Assembly (NCBI RefSeq): GCF_000218685.1 | Contig: NW_006763290.1 | Coordinates: 832,885 to 896,884, forward strand | From: Serpula lacrymans var. lacrymans S7.9 | Lineage: Eukaryota; Basidiomycota; Agaricomycetes; Boletales; Serpulaceae | Length of the DNA: 64,000 bases | Direction: 5' to 3' | Shown here: positions 54,331 to 64,000 of the stretch, piece by piece | Numbering within the stretch: the stretch's first letter is position 1 | Layout: each line of letters begins with the position of its first letter | Translations under genes and position numbers: made by a program | Notes under the pieces: generated by a model | Databases searched by the model: none | What the model was told of the DNA's origin: nothing | Seen by the model: the letters and a program-made list of their open reading frames with translations, nothing else

Positions 54331-54908
54331 GCCAGGAGGTGATTTTGAAAGATCCCTTGCAAAAGTTGCGCTGCTGTGAATAAGTCTCGTTCAACAACTG
54401 GGTGCAAAGCGGTTGTGATAACTTTGACTGATGGTAGTAGACACTTTGTGTCATTGAAGGGAATAAAATTGAAGGAAGCTTGGAGAGCTAGAGTGAACAA
54501 ATCATGCTAAGATGATAATAACATGCTAAGCCCATCCAAACAAATGATAACCTGTCATACCACAGGCTCAGCACAGTTTTTTCCTACAGCAAGATCAAGC
54601 CTAGATAAAGTGTCAACAGGAGTAGGTGGCAGAGAATTAACAGGAGAGGGATAGGCTATTTCTTAGGGCAGATTCTAGAGATTTTTAGAGTGGTGGTTGT
54701 AGTCTGAGTATCACATTGTAGCAACGTGTATGGTGGTTTTGGTCTGAATGCCACACACTGTATAGTAGAAACTCTGAACAAGGTGATCAAGCGAGCACTC
54801 AAATTATGGCCAAATGTATTTTCAGATCAAGCACAAGCTGAATGTATAGCATTACACTATGACATATTATGTATAAAATCTCCCAACCAAATAGCAGCAT
54901 CATTCATA
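54331..54908. other. no gene recognised
   Basis: The open stretch 54726-54947 on the plus strand has no recognised family and overlaps the end of the KDZ gene. The region may hold decayed RecQ C-terminal sequence. Confidence 0.35.
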
Positions 54909-57900
54909 TCATCCGCTGTAGCCATCAAGCTTGTATATATGATGTAGACGGGCCCAATGGATGCTGTTAATACGGCATTGCTCTCTGTGCACCATTTGTA
55001 GTTCTGCTGCAATAAGAGGCTCCGTCACTTTGATCATATCGGTAGTAGCCTGCATATGCCTATCCTTGTAGTCTATCCATGCTTGTAGTTGCCGTATCTC
55101 AACATTAAGCCTGACAATTTCTTCACGAGCACGTAAAACCTTGTAATGTTTTGTTGTCATCTCGCGGTTTGTAGGTATAGCCCAAGGTTTCTGAAGTAAA
55201 TTATGTCGTGAGTGCTTGAGTAGTGCAAATTCACCTAGCGTGGCATAATTTATGACCTCTGAATACTCAAGGCAGGGGCAAGAAGGTTGCTGTAGTGGGG
55301 CCAGCTTATTCTATTTATCCAGAGCAGTTCAGATAGTGCCAGACCACTTTGCAATAGCTTTTGAAAGTTTTTTTCGCATTTTGTAGCCTGTATAGAATAG
55401 TACAATTGGTATTATACAAACATGTTGCTGATCCACTCACCTGTACCCGACAAGTTGGCTTTTGAAAGTTTGAACAAGCACTATATAACCAAGCCTTCCA
55501 ATTCTTCAACTACACGTACAAAATGCCACACTGCAATATATTCACATGCTTTTATATACTCTGGATGTGATTCATTCCATTCTTCCTTGATTCCAGCACG
55601 GAGTACAAAGTCATGTACCAGGTTCATCTGCAAAAGCAGTTTTTGGTGTGCTTCCTTTCGTTCAGATTCAACTGCTCTTGTGTCAATCAAAGCACTTTGT
55701 GAAAGTCCTGATGATGATGTGAAGTGTGCTGGCGTGTGACTCAAAAATGGTGAAGCTGTAAGACTACCATATTTGGCTCTAGCACAATCAGATGAGCACA
55801 CAAAAATGAGTGATAGTACTTACTCAGCAAATTTGAGCTTGTCAAGTTCATCTACCTAAGCAACAGCCATTGTGTTGTACTGAGATCTTGTGGATAGATT
55901 GTTTAAAAATACAAGCTCTTCTTCAATCTAGTGTGCAAATTCTTCATCACCAATGCATTGTAATTTCTGATATGCCTGGAGGTCGGCATTGTTGTCATTG
56001 ATGATAGTAAGTGCTTGCTTGTAGTTGTTAAAGAGAAACCAGCCTTATTTGACATAAATAAAAAGAACATCGCACAGAAGGAGGAAACTTACTAAGTTCC
56101 AAATACTTATCCTTGTTCCACTGGTCAAAATGCAGATCCAAGAACTGAGCCCAATGATAATATGATGCATGGTGTATCACAGAAGCCAGAGAATTTGATG
56201 ATGCAAATATTCACTCACACGTTTCCATATCCTCTAGACCAAATCCTGTCAGATAAAAAGGATGATTGAGTAACTGGCAGCGCCAATTATGTGCATAGCC
56301 ATGAAAAGCATTATCAATTGCTGATTTTTGGGCTTCAGACCAATTGAGCTTGTAGCAACCGTTTTTCTTGACACACATCCTATATCATGGCCTACCACTT
56401 GGCTGGCCCCACAGACATCTGATAGCTTGCTGATAGTAGCAAGACTATATTTTTCTCTACAATAAATAGCTCATTAGCACGTAAAAATGTTTATCATACA
56501 AGATAAAGAATACTTACAGTTCACCACTACATTTCATTTTGGCAACTGTTTCCACAAAGCCATGCCTATATGCCATAACAAATATTCCAGTTTGATCAAA
56601 AACCTGAACCTTGCCCTCATCAGTAGACTTGGCTGCCATCCAGTTCTCAGTACAGTTGTAGGAGTGATTGCCTTGACCAGATGATCCTGAATGTTGCAAA
56701 ACATCACCTTTAAATTGATCAACTTCCTCTGGTGAAATAAAAAAGCAACTCTGAAACAAATGTGGGTCAGTATGCTCAGACCTACCCATTCTTCTTGCAG
56801 AGAAATTCCCATCAATGGTGTGAATACACTTTAGCTGGAAATTGTGGTCCTCAGGAAGCTACATAAATGTGTGTTACACATCATAAAACAGCATCAGGAA
56901 AACAACACACCACAAAGCCAAATTTTCTCATTCCTACCAAGAGCCGCGTTGACAGCGGTTTGCACAAGATTTTTGATGATTAGGTAAATATCAAAAGAAA
57001 CTGCTAACTAATCACGGAATATTTGCATATACATTACCTGATAACATGTTATTTGGTTAACATGCTGAGATAGTGAGAGAAACATACATTGTGAAGAGCA
57101 TAAAACACTTTTGCCATTGCCTGCACGCTAAATGAAGAATGTTGACGGCGTATTTGATGATAAAGCTTCAGACAATCTAGGGAGATTGCAATGGTTGGTT
57201 CCACTGGAGAGCATCCTAGCAAGCCCATGGCAAGTGACACATTTGCAGGTTCATCAAGTCGTTGAGGAACTGCCTTACATGGCACATATTCTAGCTGTAT
57301 GTTAATATATCATTGAAATGGAGCATGGTTATCTTACATCCCTTTAAAACCAACAGACCCGACATAGAATGTATGACATTGGTCATCTTCAATAATAATG
57401 TGGACAGAGTTGTGCTTCCATTGAAGGTAGGCATGCACAAGCGCAGGAATCTGTGCCTGCCATGCTTTATATAGCTGTTCATTTTGCTGTACTTGTGCAC
57501 TTTGATCATGGCGGCAGCAGGATGCACAAGTTGCACTGGTTGCAATCATATCATCAGAACTAGTAATAATACAAAGAGAAAGCTGTACTCACAGGTTTAA
57601 CTCAAATGTCCTGAAATATTGAGAGAAAATTGCATTTTTATCACTTGCCCATGAGTCATCATCGGTGGAAGAATCCTCTTCCAAATCACTGAACTCAAGT
57701 GATTCACCCATCAAGATCCCAGCTTCAAGAACATCTGCAAAGCATGTATTTCGGGACAGTATTTCACACTCTTCCTTGTTGATTAGAAGTGATACTAGCT
57801 GGAGCAGTAAAGCACGTACTTTGGTCCTCAATGGCTCTCTATCTCGCAAGGCAATCACAACGGATCTGAGTAAGGGTAGATGTTGCTGTACGAAGAGTAG

Positions 57901-57940
57901 CACCTCTATATACACTCATTTTGACATAATTTGATGTGGT
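54909..57940 (-). pseudogene. CxC1-type KDZ transposase gene, nearly intact
   Basis: Multi-exon on the minus strand. Parts in order are an acidic N-terminal exon (57915-57590; LEFSDLEEDSSTDDD) and the CxC1 Cys cluster TSATCASCCRHD with ALVHAYLQWKHN (57540-57400). Then come GLLGCSPVEPTIAISLDCLK (57225-57165), FDIYLIIKNLVQTAVNAALG (56995-56935) and CTENWMAAKS ... VFDQTGIFVMA-CRHGFVETVAKM (56645-56535). After these are a GHDIGC segment (about 56385), AFHGYAHNWRCQLLNHPFYL with GFGLEDMETC (56310-56225), WNKDKYLELS and YKQALTIINDNNADLQ. The last parts are YIKACEYIAVWHFVRVVEELEGL (55560-55485) and REEIVRLNVEIRQLQAWID ... RLHHIYKLDGYSG (55130-54911). TGA at 56211-56213 stands for the Arg of the conserved CER-x-F. 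It is the best-preserved transposase gene in the window. Confidence 0.82.
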
Positions 57941-58404
57941 CTTTAATCTCCTGGCGGCCGCCATGCAAATAGCTGTAAAATAAAGAGGAGGCTGGCACTG
58001 TATGTGACAATGAACAGACTTATTATTACATTAGCACTTAACATAGCTCTATGGAGGCATGAGGGCAGAGTCAAAAGTGAACTTTAATTGTAAAATATAC
58101 TAGTCTATTGTACCAGGTGAGATGCTGTGGCAGAAAACCTTATATTTGAACCTTAAAATCTTGACAGGGAATTTGAAGGGAAATCTTGTGATAAATCAGT
58201 ATCAAAAAGCATCTAAATAACATTCATAAGTATATATATGTATGGAAATAAATGAAAAAACGGATGAAAAATACTCAAAATTGATGATAATGCTGAGCTC
58301 ATCATGTGGAACAGTGAGCAAGGGCATTTTGGGGCAGTGTGTGAGGATACTCCCACGTGTTCGGAAAGTAGGGCTTTGGCATGGATGAAGGGTCCGCTTT
58401 GGCA

Positions 58405-59100
58405 GTAGGGCCTGAGGCCTGAGGCTCTTACAGCTGATTTCATAACGATAGACCTATCCTATGAGTTAGTGTGCAGGCGGACTTCAGTGGAGTGTATATT
58501 TTTGGGAAGAACCCGAAGTGTCTGGGAGAGACTAGTCAACCCTCAACCAACATGCGGCGCAATATTCCCAAGGAGCAGAAGATACTAGTGTACGAATTGT
58601 CTTGCATCCATGGCCTCTCGGACAGACATGTTAGCCATTACCTAGGAATCAGTCAACGGACCATCAGGCGCATCCGGATGACCTTCCGGGACACTGGTGT
58701 AGTGGGAAACCAATGGTCTTGTGCCCTTGATGGCTTGGAAGCGAGTGTCAGTTTTTTCTTTTATTCTTCTGATGTGCTGATTAAACAAGTTTTTGATTAG
58801 TTCCTTGAAGGCTGCATTGAAAGACAGCCTGATATCATCCTCTCAGAGTTTCAAGATTCCATTTTTTTTTCTTTGGCGAGCACTCCACCAAATAGTCTAC
58901 ACCAATTTTTTTCAGACTTGGGCTATCACACTTATCACACCAGCCACACTCAGTACTGAGCCAAATATTCAAGTCTCCCTAAATTTTAGATTTACTACAT
59001 TTTAAGCTCATTCGTAGTTCCGCTCTGTACACTAACTCATTGGATAGGTCTATCATTATGAAATCAGCCGTAAGTTCCAAGTCAAGTGCTGAGTGCTGCA
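58405..59100 (+). mobile_element. short Tc1/mariner-type element with inverted repeats
   Basis: Near-identical inverted ends contain CTGATTTCATAAYGATAGAC and ATGAGTTAGTGTRCA (58434-58470 and its reverse at 59025-59062). The exact outer limits are uncertain. Inside, 58549-58960 encodes a helix-turn-helix (MRRNIPKEQKILVYELSCIH, then SQRTIRRIRMTFRDTGVV) and FLEGCIERQPDIILSEFQDS, the N-terminal part of this transposase type. It stops before the DDE domain. It is therefore an internally deleted derivative. Confidence 0.75.
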
Positions 59101-59524
59101 GTTATTGCTGCAGCAGCGAAATTCGGACAGACCCGCCTTATTAGAGGCAGGGAAAGCGTTCGTTGATTTGCCTAATATGTGAGGTAAGCGGTGCCACACA
59201 GGTGTTCAATCTTTCGGTTTCAACTGTCTCGTTCCCTTTTCGGTTTTTTGCTCCCTCGTTTTTCTCACGTGTATCTCGAAACGAGAATCTCACTAGGTTC
59301 CCCGTGCTCTGCTCCATCGATTCACGCGTCCAAAACTGTGACCAATTAGATAGTCTACTTCTTGCATGTATTGATCCATGAGAGAATTGAAATCAACACA
59401 CACAATCAAGGCCTGTCTTTATCAGATGGTTTGTTGACGAATTCATTGATTGGGAAAACATCTTCTACTTATTTCAATGAAAATTGTCTCTGTTGTTGCA
59501 CAAACATTACAGAAAAAAACAAGG
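59101..59524. other. 3' flank of RPL15
   Basis: No gene is seen; this is the downstream region of the minus-strand RPL15 gene. Plus-strand frames reaching 59380-59775 are antisense shadows of its last exons. Confidence 0.5.
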
Positions 59525-60336
59525 TCAGCGGTACCGTGGGAGGCTGAGAGTGTTGTGCTTTTTCCAGATGGACCGACTTGGAGTATGATTGTAGCGATGA
59601 CCTTTGCCCAATCCACGATTCTGAAAACAGAGTCAAGGAAAATTATTTCATGTTTGTCTCGAAGACATACTTGTTTGCCGACGCTGGTAAGGCCACGAGC
59701 TTCGCGGCGCTTGTGTACCGCCTTAGCAATCCAGTTGATGGTTGGGTCACGACGAACCTAGGAAGCAATCATTAGACTGGAAAAGAAAACCAGTACACCA
59801 GAACTCACAGCCTTATGACTTGGATCAACCAGGATAATTTCATAATATTTGTAAACACCGTCTTGATTTACCCAGTATGAATTGAGCACCCTCAAATTTC
59901 CACATCTCTTTCCAACACGCTCCTCTGCCGTACTCCTTAGACTGCGCTGGAATTTCAGATGATTGACTCCCTGTCGCACCGGTTTGCCGTACGTGGCACC
60001 TGGTCGAAATTGCAGCAAAAGAACGCTTGTATTATGAAGGTAAAAATATACCTTTAGGGACGGGCTTCTTGCGGTTACCACGTCTGACACGAATGCGATA
60101 AATGACATATCCTTGTTTGGCTTTATAGCCTAATCTACGAGCTTTATCGGGGCGGGAGGGTCGGGAAGCACGATGGATCACATTGAGCTGACGATATTCC
60201 CAGCAACTGCATTCAAAACATCAACCAATCCATCTCGTCAGATATATCAAATAACACACCGAACGCGAAGCAGAAAACGGAGTATATCAGACTGCTTCTT
60301 CTTGTATAGCTCGCTGATATACTTGTACGCACCCAT
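59525..60336 (-). CDS. RPL15: 60S ribosomal protein L15
   Basis: Ribosomal protein eL15, a component of the large cytosolic subunit. Five exons: 60260-60336, 60052-60206, 59809-59999, 59671-59757 and 59525-59620, with GT-AG introns of 53, 52, 51 and 50 nt. The spliced frame is 606 nt (201 residues), close to the usual 203-204. Motifs are [37 protein letters not shown] (split by intron 1), [78 protein letters not shown] and [11 protein letters not shown], ending in NTLSLPRYR. All splice junctions keep frame and no lesion is visible. It looks like a functional housekeeping gene. Confidence 0.97.
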
Positions 60337-61170
60337 GTTGCAACCTGGATAGATGATAGTGAGCATATGACAATCAGTAATCCACCCGTGTTTCCTGTAA
60401 TCCATCAACTAGCACCCCTCCAATGATGCAGGTGAAGATCCGAATACCGCAGTCTGCAAATAATAAAATTCCCTCTCACCTCTCGATGTTAAGACCTTGG
60501 TATCGAGATGTTGGCAGCAACGTCAACGTTAAGAAGAACAATGGTAAATGAGATATGATGGCAGCGTCGGAGTTGTCGGAGCTTATTCGTTACCAGTGAC
60601 GAGCGTGACTCAACCAAACTTTGAGTTTACTACTATCGTGGGATAGTAACAGGCTCCTACACCGCCGGCAATGCCGCACCTCGCTTGAGTATATCACGAA
60701 AAATGACTGTCCAATATTTGTTTGATACAGAACTTGACCGAAACGGGTGACTACCGTGGGTAGTAAGGCCTTATATCTCTAAGCATCGCCCCAGGCATGT
60801 TAAATTAGTCCAAAATCTTACATTAGTATGTCCTATTCTTGAGCCTTTAGACTAACACAAAAAGGCCTATACCAGACAAAATTTCTTAGCATACAAATTG
60901 ACCACTGATCTGGGACATGGCAGAGGTGGTCGTCCAAAAGCTCTGTCTGATATAGCAGCGATATTGATGAGATCTACATATGCAGCCATGCCAGTGCACT
61001 AGGCTCTTGATGTTGCTATCACTTCAATATTCAAGGACTCAGCCCATGTACGAGGCTCACAAGTTCATTGATTGGCTACATGCAAAACATCAATAGTGAG
61101 AGAGAAGAAACATATGATGGTAAACACAAGCTAATTGATGAGAGGGTACAGATAAAATAATGCAGCATAT
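60337..61170. other. RPL15 upstream region, otherwise no gene
   Basis: The first ~350 bp form the RPL15 promoter region; no element is claimed. From about 60850 the sequence becomes AT-rich. A short plus-strand stretch GRGGRPKALSDIAAIL (about 60915-60965) weakly resembles a transposase helix-turn-helix linker. Confidence 0.4.
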
Positions 61171-61653
61171 TTAACAAAGGCTGGCCAGATGTCGTCTAGA
61201 ATGCCCATCTGAAAGTTGCTTGTCAGGATCTACCTGGTCCGAGTTCTCCAACCATCTTTCCATATAATCACCCTCCATCAGAATCTTTGCATTCCAAACT
61301 GGCCACTGACCTGCTGGAAACTTGGGAAATGAAGCAATAAATGCCATCCAAAAGGCATCACGACCCCAAGTCCACAGATCCAACTCCAAATCCACAGAAG
61401 TGACCAGCCAGTTGTGGATCCCAAATGCAATAGGCTGCCACTGGTTAGAATTAGTGAAATTGAATGTTGGTGGGAAAGTGAAAAATGGCGACTCAAGGGC
61501 CTCTGTAGTTGGTGGTTCAAACTGATCAGCCTTCACAGATACAGACTTACAAGGATATTTAGCGGAGGGTAAGCTCAAAAGTTTAAAACTTACATGTTCT
61601 GGTGGCTCACAAACCAGGTCCTCAAATACACAAAGAGGAGAAGTACAGAGCAC
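61171..61653 (-). CDS. hypothetical protein, 160 codons
   Basis: Open frame on the minus strand with a codon-like composition: FEPPTTEALESPFFTFPPTF, WQPIAFGIHNWLVTSVDLEL, WTWGRDAFWMAFIASFPKFP, AGQWPVWNAKIL, MERWLENSDQVDPDKQLSDG. It is aromatic-rich with no membrane segment or known motif. It may be a single exon of a larger gene; I do not recognise the family. Confidence 0.35.
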   Translation of the reverse strand: MLCTSPLCVFEDLVCEPPEHVSFKLLSLPSAKYPCKSVSVKADQFEPPTTEALESPFFTFPPTFNFTNSNQWQPIAFGIHNWLVTSVDLELDLWTWGRDAFWMAFIASFPKFPAGQWPVWNAKILMEGDYMERWLENSDQVDPDKQLSDGHSRRHLASLC

Positions 61654-62529
61654 AAGTAATGTGAAATTACTGTACTCGCCAGAAATTGAAACTGAGATCT
61701 TGAGCAGCTACAGGTTTTTTGTGAGTCTTCTAATAAAATATGATTGAGATGTAACTCACTACATCTGCTCTTCAGAAATTGTGAGGCAATAACCCCACAA
61801 AACACACTGGGACCAAAAAGGGCTGGAGAGAAGTCTGCTCCCTTCTCTTGTGGTGTGCAGTAAGCCAGAATATATGAATGAAGTTGAAAGGGTCCTTGAC
61901 ATTGACAATGTCTTCACAGCAAACTGAATCAATGTCTGTTCAATCACCAAAAAACATGCCCTGCGTCCAATTGTTGAAAATCATAACAAGTGCAAATAAA
62001 ATACCCATGTGACTCAACTAATGTATGTCCATGTACAAACATTCAAGTGTGAGTGAACAAGTGTTTGCCAAATCATATCTAGCAGCCATAGACACTATGC
62101 CAAAGATCAGCAAGAAAAAAAAGACAACCAATCTACAAGATGGGTAAGCAAAAGCAAAAACCTATTCTTTTTGAGCTCACACTTTCATAATAGTATTCCA
62201 ACATTCTGCAACTAGAAAGGTTGTGTGTTTGGCATGCCCCAAGCATAGAGGTGCATATTGCACTATAGAATTGAAGCATGTTCCCAATCATGTGAAGACA
62301 TAGCTGCATCAGTATCACTCCACATACTTCCTGCAAGGCAAAATTCCATCCTCACTTCTTACAGCTACCTCCAACCACACTGTCTAGCTTGACACCCACA
62401 AACTCTCTGTTCTAGCCCTCTTATACCTCAAGTGCTGCTTCCACCCAACACCAATGGACTTAATGTCAACATAGGACAGCAATATAAAGGAGAGCTTGAA
62501 GGTGCAGGGGAGCTAAACCAAAGTATGTC
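61654..62529. other. no gene recognised
   Basis: Only short frames are seen. No repeats or RNA genes were noticed. Confidence 0.4.
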
Positions 62530-64000
62530 AGCATGTCTCTCACAGCTTGTTCCACACTGACTCATAGCATTCTCCATGATATTACATTTACAGGCTCCAA
62601 CTTTGCAGATCTCCTACTGTCTCAGTTAAGGGATGAATCTTTTGGGGAATGCACAATTGATGTTGACTCTGGGATGGAGACCTATTTGAGGAGATTCAAA
62701 GCACCATTTCCACCAGAGATGAAGATTTGGTCCCATTTCTTGTGGCTGCATTAAATGATAAACTTGCCATTGAGGACAACTCTCCAGGTATTGTTGTTTC
62801 AAATGCATTTGGCATTGTCATACCAAGTAAGCACTCTTCTTTATATTGTGTTTAATACCATTAAATATGCTTACTCCTCTTATCAGATAATACAGGCCCA
62901 AACACAGTTCTTCGCTACAATGACAAATTCTCCAAAGTCCCACCATATTAACCATGGCCATCACTTGCTGTATAAACTATTTGGTCTAAGTGCTAAATGT
63001 GTACTGATTACTTCTAAATAGATGTTTGCTACTAATCTCTTATTTAGCTCCCCTTGTCTCCAATTTTATGAAGGACAAAAGAGTGCAATCCTCAATTGGG
63101 CTAGAGAACTAAGAGCACCTGATGTTTTATTGCTTGGTGCTGTGATAAAAAGTCAAATTTTCATCAAGGATCTTGTAGGCAACCCAACGTGCAAAGTTAC
63201 TTCAAAATTGGGCAACATATTCTATTTCAACAATGTTGCAAAAGCTATTGCAAAGGTAACTAATTTGTAACAAAATTGTTCTATAATAATGGTGCTGACT
63301 ATTAGGTAGGATTATGCCAACCCTATAACCTGCTTTGCAATGCAAGATTATCCTGAAGATGCAAGCAAAGGAATGACACAGGTAGGATTATGCCAACCCT
63401 ATAACCTGCTTTGCAATGCAAGATTATCCTGAAGATGCAAGCAAAGGAATGACACAGGTTTTTCATGGCAAAAAAATGCTGTTGGGACTCCCCTCGGAAA
63501 TAACACCTCCCCCAGTTTGTGTTGATGGCACCATTTACTTTGTCAATGAGCATGATACTGGTGAATATTTTATTCCTGTACAGTTTTTTATAGCCGCATA
63601 CAGGTCAAATTCCAAGGAACCATATTCCCTTGGATATAATGTTAAGTGTAAAAATGTGAGTCATCCCTGTTCATTTGTTATAATTGGTAACTTCTCACAT
63701 ATTATAGGCTTGATTTATTGTAGACAATGAACAAGCCATTCTTGCAACATTTTCTTTTATTTGAAACTTTGAGGATATCTCAAGCAATTATGGATGAGTA
63801 TGGATGTGGTTTCACAGCATCTACAACAGAGTATAGTGAGCTTATGCCTAACCCATGGCATGCAAAAAGTGGAGGCCTTGTGGTGTTTTCTGTGCCACTG
63901 ATTATTTTTATGGATGGTGTCTCTGGTTAATGTCTGTAAGCAGTGGAACAAACATTATGCCATCTATTTGTCCTTTGCTAACATGCCTCGTGAAATCATA
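62530..64000 (+). pseudogene. Plavaka transposase, N-terminal part (runs off window)
   Basis: Plus-strand exons give YLRRFKAPFPPEMKIWSHFL (about 62680-62740), LAIEDNSPGIVVSNAFGIVI (62764-62824) and NWARELRAPDVLLLGAVIKS with GNPTCKVTSKLGNIFYFNNV (63090-63236). Next are DYANPITCFAMQDYPEDASK and FHGKKMLLGLPSEITPPPVC (63310-63525). After an intron come IMDEYGCGFTASTTEYSELM and PNPWHAKSGGLVVFSVPLII with FMDGVSG (63790-63930). A TAA after VSG and a frame break in NKHYAIYLSFANMP indicate decay. A 76-bp exon segment is tandemly duplicated at 63305-63456. Confidence 0.78.
63305..63456. repeat. perfect 76-bp tandem duplication
   Basis: Positions 63305-63380 and 63381-63456 are identical, cov­ering GGTAGGATTATGCC to GGAATGACACA. 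The unit lies inside a Plavaka exon; 76 is not a multiple of three. Confidence 0.95.

Noticed and set aside
59380..59775. Plus-strand open frames over RPL15
   Set aside because: They are antisense to verified RPL15 exons whose spliced product matches the whole family.
60915..60965. Additional Tc1/mariner fragment
   Set aside because: Only about 16 residues look similar and no inverted repeats or catalytic motifs were found.

Overview
The window is nuclear DNA from a fungus, most probably a basidiomycete of the Agaricomycetes. Two spliced host genes have 50-56 nt introns, and the rest is dominated by element families typical of mushroom-forming fungi: KDZ transposons with CxC1 or CxC2 modules, Plavaka, hAT, Tc1/mariner, Helitron, Ty3/gypsy chromoviruses and Ty1/copia. 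Only two host genes look intact: the complex I 30-kDa subunit gene (29073-30070, minus, six exons, 234 aa) and the ribosomal protein L15 gene (59525-60336, minus, five exons, 201 aa).

Layout. 1-2106: 5' part of a copia element, cut by the window edge, reading minus. 2107-4516: downstream half of a KDZ transposase (plus). 4680-5440: a ~32-bp minisatellite. 5572-6528: gypsy remnant and solo LTR. 7243-14640: a Helitron helicase pseudogene split by a 6.2-kb gypsy element (8043-14246, TSD GTATT). 16.0-18.4 kb: MITE, hAT and Tc1 remnants. 19483-26003: a second gypsy family (minus, TSD ACCAT) with an extra zinc-knuckle ORF after pol. 26.0-28.4 kb: Plavaka pseudogene holding a gypsy solo LTR (TSD AGGAG). 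29.07-30.07 kb: complex I gene. 30310-34198: a second copia copy. 34199-35500: upstream half of a KDZ gene (minus). 35.7-37.6 kb: a MITE and a probable TET/JBP-like dioxygenase fragment. 36459-36686: a short LTR-like element carrying a tRNA-like gene. 38.7-40.6 kb: an unrecognised zinc-binding gene family member. 41.0-45.1 kb: CK1 kinase fragment, copia solo LTR, hAT, Plavaka fragment. 47.5-53.6 kb: KDZ pseudogene split by a decayed gypsy element (48105-53529, TSD GCCAA). 53.6-58 kb: RecQ fragment and a nearly intact CxC1-type KDZ gene. 58.4-59.1 kb: mini-Tc1. 59.5-60.3 kb: RPL15. 62.5-64 kb: Plavaka (plus).

The strongest observation is structural. The two copia copies are inverted relative to each other. 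The 5-bp target duplication that is missing around the right-hand copy (CTACA versus CATCC) is restored by pairing the outer flank of the left copy's 5' LTR (CATCC) with the outer flank of the right copy's 3' LTR (CATCC). The KDZ halves next to these two ends are complementary parts of one transposase. So one copia insertion in one KDZ gene was later split by recombination between inverted copia copies, inverting about 28 kb (2107-30309), or the assembly was joined wrongly across them. Other notable points are a 228-bp TG...CA element with 5-bp TSDs and a 73-nt tRNA cloverleaf at its 3' end, a Tf1-like self-priming signal in the gypsy family, and CGA-to-TGA nonsense decay across element families.
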